Source of the DNA: Candidatus Woesearchaeota archaeon
GTDB lineage: Archaea > Nanobdellota > Nanobdellia > Woesearchaeales > UBA11576
NCBI GenBank assembly: GCA_019322385.1
Contig: JAHWIS010000106.1
Span: 1 to 5,871 of the forward strand
Length of the DNA: 5,871 nucleotides
Direction of reading: 5' to 3'
This document shows, in pieces, positions 1 through 5,200 of this stretch. Numbering within the stretch: position 1 is the first letter of the stretch; every line of letters begins with the position of its first letter. The position numbers and the translations under genes were made by a program. Below the pieces are notes generated by a model. It was not told where the DNA came from. It saw only the letters and a program-made list of their open reading frames with translations, and did no database searches.

Positions 1-1803
1 GAGATTGACAATCGCCTTGCCCCTTGCCTGCCTTGATCCAAGAGGGAGGTCATACACCTTGAGCCAGTAGACCTGGCCCTTGTTCGTGAAGAAAAGCACA
101 TTCGAATGGGTTGATGCAATGAACAGATGCTCGACAAAATCCTCATCCTTAGTGGAAGCGCCGATCACGCCCTTGCCTCCGCGGCTCTGCTTCCTATAGG
201 TATCGACAGGCAAACGCTTGATGTAGCCTGCATGGGTTATGGTCACGACCATGTCCTCTTCCTCGATAAGGTCCTCGACAGATATATCCTCCTCGACATC
301 AGTGCTGATCTCTGTCCTTCTGGCATCTGCATACTTCTCTTTCATCTCAAGAAGCTCTTTCTTGATTATATCGAGTATCCTCTGCTCAGAAGCGAGTATC
401 TCCTTAAGCTCTGCAATGAGCTGGACAAGGGACTTGTGCTCGTCCTTTATCTTCTCCTGCTCAAGAGATGCAAGCTTCTGCAGCCTCATCTCAAGTATAG
501 CCTTTGCCTGTATGTCTGTCAGAGAATAATCAGAGATGAGCACGTTCTTGGCGACCTCTGCATCCCTTGACTGCTTTATCTTCTGGACGACATTGTCGAT
601 ATCATCCAGCGCTGTTATCAGCCCTTCAAGGATGTGGGCGCGCTCTTCTGCCTTGTTCAGGTCAAACTCTGTCCGTCTCCTTACAACTTCTCTCCTGTGG
701 TCGACAAAACACTCAAGCAGCTCCTTAAGGTTGAGTAGCTTAGGCTCGTTGTCGACGAGACCTAGGAATATGATCCCGAAAGTGGATTCTAACCTTGTGT
801 GCTTGTAAAGCTGATTGAGGACTATCTCAGGCGTTGCATCAGCCCTGAGCTCTATTACCACACGCATGCCTTCCCTGTCAGACTCGTCCCTGATATCGCT
901 TATTCCTGTAATGCTCTTGTTCCTGACAAGATCCGCAATATGCTCGATGAGAAGCGACTTATTCACCTGATAAGGTATTTCATGAACTATGATAGCATTC
1001 TTGTTCCGCACTTCCTCGAAATCCATCCTGGCACGTATCCTCAGCTTGCCCCTGCCAGTCGCGTAAGCAGAATGTATGCCGGATGTCCCTGTGATGATCC
1101 CTCCTGTAGGGAAATCAGGACCTTTTATGTGCTCCATGAGCTGTTCAGGCGAGATGTCGGGATTGTCGATCAGGCCTATTGTACCGTCGATGACCTCACC
1201 CATGTTATGCGGCGGGATGTTCGTGGCCATGCCGACAGCAATGCCAGAGCTTCCATTGACAAGAAGATTAGGTATCTTGCAAGGAAGCACTACAGGCTCC
1301 TGCAGCTCGCCGTCAAAATTAGGCCTGAAATTGACAGTATCCTTCTTTATGTCGTCGAGGATCTCTTCAGATATCTTTGAGAGGCGCGCCTCTGTGTATC
1401 GCATCGCTGCAGCGCTGTCCCCGTCGATAGAACCGAAGTTGCCTTGTCCCTGGATAAGCGGATATCGCAATGAGAAGTCCTGCGCCATCCTGACAAGTGT
1501 GTCATATGCAGCAGTGTCACCATGAGGATGGTACTTACCTATGACCTCACCAACGATCCTCGCTGACTTCTTGGACGGCTTGTTCGAGAACATGCCGAGA
1601 TCATGCATCGCAAACAGCACCCGCCTGTGCACTGGCTTGAGGCCGTCGCGCACATCAGGCAATGCACGTCCAACTATCACAGACATGGAATAGTCAAGAT
1701 AAGAGCGCTTTATCTCTTCCTCAACAACTGTAGGTATTACCTTTTCCTTGTTCGTCTCCTGATCCTGTTCCTGCTTGCCTTCTGGTGTATCTTCTTCGGT
1801 CAT
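1..1803 (-). CDS. gyrA: DNA gyrase subunit A, C-terminus cut by window edge
   Basis: This is the breakage-reunion subunit of DNA gyrase, which with GyrB introduces negative supercoils using ATP. Reading in from base 1803 gives 601 uninterrupted residues. Seen directly: the N-terminal block IKRSYLDYSMSVIVGRALPD (31-50), LKPVHRRVL (65-73), HPHGDTAAYDT (92-102) covering the quinolone-determining region, and AMRYTEARL with the expected catalytic tyrosine at 136. IPNLLVNGSSGIAVGMATNI follows, then a coiled-coil gate region rich in Glu/Lys, and the gyrase-specific GyrA box QSRGGKG that begins the C-terminal beta-pinwheel. That box argues for GyrA rather than ParC or Topo VI. Family members are usually 800-850 residues, so about 200-250 are missing here. 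The ATG is preceded by an in-frame TAG two codons upstream, so no longer start is possible. Positions equivalent to E. coli Ser83 and Asp87 are Thr97 and Asp101, as in many drug-sensitive enzymes. No frameshift was seen. Confidence 0.97.
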   Translation of the reverse strand, partial: MTEEDTPEGKQEQDQETNKEKVIPTVVEEEIKRSYLDYSMSVIVGRALPDVRDGLKPVHRRVLFAMHDLGMFSNKPSKKSARIVGEVIGKYHPHGDTAAYDTLVRMAQDFSLRYPLIQGQGNFGSIDGDSAAAMRYTEARLSKISEEILDDIKKDTVNFRPNFDGELQEPVVLPCKIPNLLVNGSSGIAVGMATNIPPHNMGEVIDGTIGLIDNPDISPEQLMEHIKGPDFPTGGIITGTSGIHSAYATGRGKLRIRARMDFEEVRNKNAIIVHEIPYQVNKSLLIEHIADLVRNKSITGISDIRDESDREGMRVVIELRADATPEIVLNQLYKHTRLESTFGIIFLGLVDNEPKLLNLKELLECFVDHRREVVRRRTEFDLNKAEERAHILEGLITALDDIDNVVQKIKQSRDAEVAKNVLISDYSLTDIQAKAILEMRLQKLASLEQEKIKDEHKSLVQLIAELKEILASEQRILDIIKKELLEMKEKYADARRTEISTDVEEDISVEDLIEEEDMVVTITHAGYIKRLPVDTYRKQSRGGKGVIGASTKDEDFVEHLFIASTHSNVLFFTNKGQVYWLKVYDLPLGSRQARGKAIVNL

Positions 1804-1850
1804 TTTGCTCTAAAAATCGCTAGAAACTGTATACTTAGAAAAGACAGGTG

Positions 1851-1859
1851 TTTATATTT
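1851..1859 (-). promoter_or_regulatory. Probable TATA box of gyrA
   Basis: On the minus strand this reads AAATATAAA, preceded by an A-rich stretch that could act as a BRE. Its centre lies about 52 bp before the gyrA ATG. With the usual archaeal spacing of about 26 bp, transcription would start near base 1829 and give a leader of about 26 nt. The leader has only a weak purine patch (TAGAG) before the ATG and no clear Shine-Dalgarno site. The box suggests gyrA has its own promoter separate from the scpB operon. Inferred from position and base composition only. Confidence 0.5.
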
Positions 1860-1961
1860 GTTTTGTTTTTAAAACAGAGTTATACGGCTTGTAATGCCAG
1901 AATTTAAGGGTTTAGGGGTGTTGAATTCCGGGCTTTTGGGGCTTGAATGCAGGCTTTTGAG
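1860..1961. other. Spacer between zinc-ribbon gene and gyrA
   Basis: No coding sequence could be supported here. On the minus strand the stretch just after the zinc-ribbon stop holds two imperfect copies of a CAAAAGCC motif (about 1952-1959 and 1933-1940). Further on is a short T4 run at 1871-1874. None makes a convincing terminator hairpin or a strong U-tract, so read-through from the scpB operon into gyrA remains possible. Confidence 0.4.
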
Positions 1962-2120
1962 CTATCTTTTCACTTGTTTCACTATGTGGTCTTTTGCCTT
2001 GAAATTCCTGCCGCAATACACGCATGATTTGCGCTTGTCAGAAAGAACATTAGTGGTTGTGTGGTAAAGCATGTCATGCCTGCATTTAGGGCATTTCAGA
2101 AGAAAATAGAATTTGCTCAT
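1962..2120 (-). CDS. Small two-CxxC zinc-ribbon protein, 52 aa
   Basis: A short gene encodes a 52-residue basic protein. It begins MSKFYFLLKCPKCRHDM and has a second knuckle, CVYCGRNF, so Cys10, Cys13, Cys33 and Cys36 form a CPxC...CxYC zinc ribbon. The tail is Lys/Arg-rich. Tiny archaeal zinc ribbons of this layout, an aromatic N-terminal strand followed by two CxxC knuckles, are common and usually uncharacterised; binding of nucleic acid or protein is the general expectation, not something shown here. The start is fixed by the ATGA overlap: its ATG shares bases 2118-2119 with the TGA stop of scpB, which points to translational coupling. It is therefore the last gene of the scpB operon. Its reading frame ends in TAG at 1962-1964. 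The intact ribbon motif and operon junction make it a real gene despite its size. Confidence 0.85.
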   Translation of the reverse strand: MSKFYFLLKCPKCRHDMLYHTTTNVLSDKRKSCVYCGRNFKAKDHIVKQVKR

Positions 2121-3229
2121 TTTTCCTTTTCTTCAAACTGGCCTGGATATTCCTCTGCCTCTTTTGGCTTCTGCTCTTCTTCGCCCTCTTCTTCAGGCGT
2201 GTCAGAAACGCTCTGCGTTTCTGAGACTTCTTCTGCTGGCTCTTCTGGTTCCTCTTTCTCTTCTTCAGCAGGTTCAGGTACGGATTCAGCTTCGGATTCA
2301 GGTTCAGACTCCTCTTTCTCAGGCGCTTCTTCAGCACCTGCAATGAATTCCTCTAATTCAGGATGAAGCTTTTTCTCTTCTTTAGGCTTGATAGATGGCG
2401 CTTCTGGAGGCGCCTCGCCGATCAGCTCCTTTGCCATGCGACGAGCCTTTTCTTCTGGTGTCTCTTCAGGCTCTTCTGGCGCTTCTTCTGCCTCTGCTTT
2501 TTCTGGCACTGCCTCTGTTTCTGCCTCTTGTTTTTCTATCTCTTCTGGAGGAACATCATACACCTCAAGATCTGTGGCTTTCTTCGGCTTCTTCATCTCA
2601 GGCAGAACATCTATATATGACTCGAGCTCTACCTTTTCCTCTGGTTCTGGCTCTTTTCCGGATTTTTCACCAGTCTTTTCCTTTTCTTGTTTCATTTTTC
2701 CCGCCTTTTTCTGGACAGCGATCTCGATGTCCTTGAAATCCTTGAACGCTTCCTTGATGGATTTGTCGTCGGGAAGATCAAAATAATCCAGGAACTTCTG
2801 GGTCACCCTCACAAGGAAGCTGCGACCATGCCTCTCTTTTATTATGAAACCAAGCCTGTTAAGCTCAGCTATATGATCATAGGCCTTGTTAGTGCGGATC
2901 TTCACAACATCTGACTGGAGAGCAGGCTGCTTCCAGGCAATGACTGCCAATGTCTCGATGATTGTCTTGCTCAACTCAGTGTGGGGATTGATCTTCCTGA
3001 CCAATGGAAGGAAGCCTTCCCTGACTGTCAGTTTCCAGCCTTCGTCTTCAGAAAGTATCATAAGAGGACTGTCTTTTGATTCATAGTCCTCCTTGAGCTC
3101 CCGTATGGTCTCCTTGATCAAACCAGGCTCATTTATGTGAAGAAGCGACTGCAGCTCTTTCAGGAGGATTGCCCTTCCTGCTGCAAATAGTATGGATTCA
3201 ACCTTTTTCTTCAGGTCTGCGCCCGCCAT
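2117..3229 (-). CDS. scpB: Segregation and condensation protein ScpB with long acidic C-terminal tail
   Basis: ScpB is the dimeric winged-helix (kite) subunit that binds the kleisin ScpA in the SMC condensin-like complex, which organises and segregates chromosomes. The 370-residue product has two tandem winged helices. The first is about residues 5-80, starting LKKKVESILFAAG; the second is about 84-152 and holds the family signature ETLAVIAWKQP (92-102), followed by IRTNKAYDHIAELNRLGFI and a closing FLDYFDLP. The family core is normally about 180-200 residues. Here residues from about 175 onward add nearly 200 residues rich in Glu, Pro, Ala and Lys, predicted disordered, with three less biased islands (203-231, 259-271, 287-298). 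A GAGGAG ribosome binding site lies at 3239-3244, inside the end of the upstream gene, 9 nt before the ATG, and supports this start. Only 6 bp separate it from the upstream stop; the downstream zinc-ribbon gene overlaps its stop. No scpA or smc gene lies in the window. Confidence 0.93.
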   Translation of the reverse strand: MAGADLKKKVESILFAAGRAILLKELQSLLHINEPGLIKETIRELKEDYESKDSPLMILSEDEGWKLTVREGFLPLVRKINPHTELSKTIIETLAVIAWKQPALQSDVVKIRTNKAYDHIAELNRLGFIIKERHGRSFLVRVTQKFLDYFDLPDDKSIKEAFKDFKDIEIAVQKKAGKMKQEKEKTGEKSGKEPEPEEKVELESYIDVLPEMKKPKKATDLEVYDVPPEEIEKQEAETEAVPEKAEAEEAPEEPEETPEEKARRMAKELIGEAPPEAPSIKPKEEKKLHPELEEFIAGAEEAPEKEESEPESEAESVPEPAEEEKEEPEEPAEEVSETQSVSDTPEEEGEEEQKPKEAEEYPGQFEEKEK

Positions 3230-3235
3230 TATTGA

Positions 3236-3877
3236 TTACTCCTCTTTTTTCTTTGACAAGACATATAGGCCGTCCTTTTTCTCGACGATACCAGCCTTCT
3301 CGAAATTGTTAAGCAATGCCTCGACATTCTTCTCAGGAATCCCAGCAATCTTTGCTATCTCTGAAGCTGATCTCGGCTCCTGGAGCGTAAAGTTAAGGAA
3401 ATTCCTGACCAATGTGTCTGTATTCTTCTGCAGGAACTGTGCATTTGCAGAGGCATCCTTAAGCTTTAGGCCAAGGTCATGCATCTTGAGCAGAAAATCA
3501 TTGCAGAAACCAGAGAGCACGCTTGCATTCAGCGGAACCTTTGTAGGCTGCATTATCTCGACAGAAGAAGGTGTGAAATCAAACAAGAACTTTGTCAGTG
3601 TATCGATGTTCTTGAACCATATCTCGACCTCGGAGAATGTAGAGAACAGCTTTCCCTTCTCCTCAGCCTCAAAGGTCGATTCTGAAACAACTTCTATGTC
3701 CTTTGTCTTGTTTATGCGATCGACAACAAGCTGCACTGCCTCCTCAACATATTCTTTGGGGGCTCCAAGCACCTCAATCACGATCCTGGCAAGTATCTCG
3801 CCCTTGTCAACACGCTCCTTATCAGAGACTGTCTCTGCATTTTTTTCGGTTTTTTTCTCTTTTGATTTACCGACCAT
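3236..3877 (-). CDS. Unrecognised 213-aa protein: predicted ferredoxin/ACT-like fold, helical middle, C-terminal winged helix
   Basis: I do not recognise a named family. Three parts can be read. Residues 1-25 are a charged Lys/Glu leader. Residues about 27-111 alternate as strand-helix-strand-strand-helix-strand (ILARIVIEVLG, PKEYVEEAVQLVVDRI, IEVVSES, STFSEVEIWFK, IDTLTKFLFDF, SSVEIMQP), the order of a ferredoxin or ACT-like fold. Residues about 115-165 are long amphipathic helix. Residues about 169-208 look like a winged helix, with SASEIAKIAGIPEKNVEALL as helix-turn-helix and KDGLYVL as the wing. It is the first gene of the scpB operon, 6 bp before scpB, where many genomes have scpA. However, its N-terminal half does not resemble the all-helical kleisin N-terminus, so calling it ScpA is not justified. 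A role in SMC-ScpB function or in regulating this operon is inference from position. The ATG lies about 27 bp from a strong TATA box, so it is probably leaderless. Confidence 0.85.
   Translation of the reverse strand: MVGKSKEKKTEKNAETVSDKERVDKGEILARIVIEVLGAPKEYVEEAVQLVVDRINKTKDIEVVSESTFEAEEKGKLFSTFSEVEIWFKNIDTLTKFLFDFTPSSVEIMQPTKVPLNASVLSGFCNDFLLKMHDLGLKLKDASANAQFLQKNTDTLVRNFLNFTLQEPRSASEIAKIAGIPEKNVEALLNNFEKAGIVEKKDGLYVLSKKKEE
3239..3244 (-). promoter_or_regulatory. Shine-Dalgarno site of scpB
   Basis: On the minus strand GAGGAG ends 9 nt before the scpB ATG. It doubles as the last two Glu codons of the upstream gene, so the two genes are packed with the ribosome site inside the preceding coding sequence. 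This fixes the scpB start and shows that internal operon genes use SD-led initiation. Confidence 0.75.
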
Positions 3878-3883
3878 GGATTG

Positions 3884-3894
3884 AGAAAAAATAA
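3884..3894 (-). terminator. Possible U-rich terminator of the surface-protein gene
   Basis: The minus strand reads TTATTTTTTCT here, about 32-42 nt past the stop of the upstream surface-protein gene. Archaeal RNA polymerase can terminate on U-tracts without a hairpin. The tract also lies between the TATA box and start codon of the next operon, so it may simply be an AT-rich start region. Confidence 0.3.
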
Positions 3895-3900
3895 GGTTCG

Positions 3901-3908
3901 TTTATATA
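3901..3908 (-). promoter_or_regulatory. TATA box of the scpB operon
   Basis: On the minus strand this reads TATATAAA within a GAAAGATATATAAACG context, with a purine-rich element just upstream that could be the BRE. The centre is about 27 bp before the ATG at 3877, so transcription should start at or within a base or two of the start codon and yield a leaderless mRNA. No Shine-Dalgarno site is present before that ATG, which agrees. Confidence 0.7.
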
Positions 3909-3925
3909 TCTTTCTATGGCCTGAT

Positions 3926-4954
3926 TTATAGTCTTTTAAGTATCAAAGCGACCAGCAAAAGGGCCAGCAATAGTATCAATATATACACAGCAATCTTCCT
4001 TGCTCTTGCAGAGCTTGACTCATAAACCGTCCCTGGCTGTGAAGAATTGTCTGTCCTGTTAGATGCAAAAAGACTCCGCTTCTCTGCTTTTTTGGGGTCT
4101 GTTATGTTTGCGTCGCTATCAAAGTTTTTAGTTATTGACAATTTTGTGTTGTTGACATCATTGTTATCTTGAGTATTATTTCCTACTACTGATAGAGGGA
4201 AAGTGATCTCTTTCGGCGTCTTCCTGTCAGAGCGGAGCAGCTTTATCTTGAGATTGTAGTCGCCTGGGTCTGCATCGACTGTGTTTTCCAGATCAAATGT
4301 TATGTTCGAGAACTCAGGAACATTTATTGTCTTCTTGTTCTGCTCCCTATCACCTGAATAGCATCTTGAGGAACGGTATATATAACTCCATGCATCAATC
4401 TCAAGGTGCTGGTCTGTTGGGTTTGATATCAGTATGCGTGTCTTGAATGGTTTTCCTGATTCTGCCTGCTTTTCTGCGTGAAGAACTGAGTATGACAGCT
4501 TGCCATCAGTGGTTAGTGGATTGGTTGTGCAGTCCGGAAATCTGAGATTGACTGATTTTGTCGTGTTCAGGCCTAAGCCTTCTGCAACAATATTGTAATC
4601 TGCATCAGGGAAACATTTTGAGAAGCTCAGGTTTGCTGAGATGTCATATGACTTGAATCTTGTCGGCAATGATATCTTTTGTTTTGATGAAATCCTTTCT
4701 TCATTATCCTCTATCCATATGTAGACTGTCCGCTTGAGTGTTGAGCCGCGATAGATAGCAATCGGGATTGAGATGTTCTTGTTGAGTTCTATATCATATT
4801 CGGATTGGGAATTGATTGTGATCACTGACTTGTTTCGGTCATGCACTGCTGGATCCAGGTTGATGTTCAGCTCCACTATCCGCCTGTCTGATGCTTTTGC
4901 AATGCCTGCTAGCAGAAAGAATACTGCAAGTCCTGCAATGATAAAGAACTTCAT
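3926..4954 (-). CDS. Secreted/surface protein with signal peptide, beta-rich domains and C-terminal membrane anchor
   Basis: No enzymatic motif is visible; this looks like a cell-surface structural or binding protein. With the start at 4954 it has 342 residues. Residues 1-21 are a clean signal peptide (MKFFIIAGLAVFFLLAG, cleavage after AKA). Residues about 23-143 and 151-256 are two beta-rich, probably Ig-like or CARDB-like domains. The second contains SYIYRSSRCYSGDREQNKK, then DPGDYNLKIKLL, a pattern I associate with adhesion-type extracellular domains of small archaea (recollection, not searched). An Asn/Ser/Thr/Asp-rich linker (about 258-318) leads to a transmembrane helix at about 321-339 and a KRL cytosolic end. 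About ten N-glycosylation sequons (NxS/T, x not Pro) are present. An in-frame ATG at 5026 would add 24 residues; the shorter start is preferred because it gives a standard signal peptide and lies 26 bp from a TATA-like box. Confidence 0.8.
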   Translation of the reverse strand: MKFFIIAGLAVFFLLAGIAKASDRRIVELNINLDPAVHDRNKSVITINSQSEYDIELNKNISIPIAIYRGSTLKRTVYIWIEDNEERISSKQKISLPTRFKSYDISANLSFSKCFPDADYNIVAEGLGLNTTKSVNLRFPDCTTNPLTTDGKLSYSVLHAEKQAESGKPFKTRILISNPTDQHLEIDAWSYIYRSSRCYSGDREQNKKTINVPEFSNITFDLENTVDADPGDYNLKIKLLRSDRKTPKEITFPLSVVGNNTQDNNDVNNTKLSITKNFDSDANITDPKKAEKRSLFASNRTDNSSQPGTVYESSSARARKIAVYILILLLALLLVALILKRL

Positions 4955-5028
4955 GCAACAAGATAGGCATTCTGCTTTAATATGGATTACCGGCAAAAAC
5001 ATGCAAATCTTCTTGTAGGGTTGCATGA
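4951..5028. repeat. TCATGCAAC inverted repeat with a third half-copy
   Basis: The 9-bp word TCATGCAAC occurs at 4951-4959, and its exact reverse complement GTTGCATGA at 5020-5028. A third, shorter copy CATGCAA lies at 5000-5006. The two outer copies each cover one of the two candidate start codons of the surface-protein gene (4954 and 5026). They could be operator half-sites, an RNA stem in a long leader, or coincidence. Confidence 0.4.
4976..4983 (-). promoter_or_regulatory. TATA-like box for the surface-protein gene (leaderless start)
   Basis: The minus strand reads ATATTAAA, centred about 26 bp before the ATG at 4954. This is the geometry of a leaderless archaeal transcript, and no Shine-Dalgarno sequence precedes the ATG. 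It supports the shorter start. Confidence 0.45.
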
Positions 5029-5045
5029 TATTCCCGGAAGGATTG

Positions 5046-5053
5046 TATATATT
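5046..5053 (-). promoter_or_regulatory. Second TATA-like box upstream of the surface-protein gene
   Basis: The minus strand reads AATATATA here. Transcription from it would begin near base 5022, inside the first codons of the longer reading frame, and would give the 4954 start a leader of about 70 nt. It may be an alternative promoter or a chance AT-rich word. Confidence 0.3.
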
Positions 5054-5145
5054 CTGATGCAGATTTAAGGCTCGTGCAATTGTTACGGCATGACCGGATG
5101 GGTTACGCCTGCTTTTTTGTCACTATTTTAGAATACTAATATAAA

Positions 5146-5153
5146 TTTAAATA
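5146..5153 (+). promoter_or_regulatory. TATA box of the Pro/Glu-rich gene
   Basis: TTTAAATA lies in an AT-rich run (5138-5153). With 26-bp spacing, transcription would begin near 5176, leaving a leader of about 25 nt that contains the G-rich ribosome site. An overlapping AATATAAA at 5138-5145 is an alternative and would start about 8 bp earlier. Confidence 0.55.
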
Positions 5154-5189
5154 GTCAAGGGGTTAATTATTCGCCAGTAGATTACATTT

Positions 5190-5195
5190 GGGGGG
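5190..5195 (+). promoter_or_regulatory. Unusual all-G ribosome binding site
   Basis: A run of six G residues ends 5 nt before the ATG at 5201. It can pair with a CCUCC-type anti-SD using one G:U wobble. It is atypical compared with the GAGGAG site of scpB, but its spacing supports the start. Confidence 0.5.
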
Positions 5196-5200
5196 TTATA

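Larger units (their letters stand above)
4955..5200. other. Divergent promoter region
   Basis: This 246-bp non-coding stretch separates the leftward surface-protein gene from the rightward Pro/Glu-rich gene. It holds TATA-like boxes for both directions and the TCATGCAAC repeats. An exact 7-bp inverted repeat, ACTATTT (5122-5128) and AAATAGT (5149-5155), brackets part of the rightward TATA region. No RNA gene or small coding sequence could be supported. Confidence 0.6.

Noticed and set aside
127..1525. Several open frames of 96-193 codons on the plus strand opposite gyrA
   Set aside because: They are antisense to an uninterrupted gyrA with all family motifs, and their translations show no recognisable domain.
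2061..2786. Plus-strand Ser/Phe-rich and Leu-rich open frames, and a Lys/Arg-rich minus-strand frame, over the scpB tail
   Set aside because: They are products of the biased Glu/Pro codon composition of the scpB tail read in other frames; the scpB frame is continuous with its conserved core.
3236..3877. Annotating the 213-aa gene as ScpA
   Set aside because: The position and winged-helix end fit, but the N-terminal half is predicted alpha/beta and shows no kleisin motif.
3192..3884. A 230-codon plus-strand open frame opposite the 213-aa gene
   Set aside because: It is Ser/Phe-rich with no domain; the minus-strand frame has a promoter, a plausible fold order and tight spacing to scpB.
4955..5026. 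A 24-residue N-terminal extension of the surface protein from the ATG at 5026
   Set aside because: It would bury a standard signal peptide behind a Cys-containing non-signal segment; the shorter start has leaderless promoter spacing. Not fully excluded.
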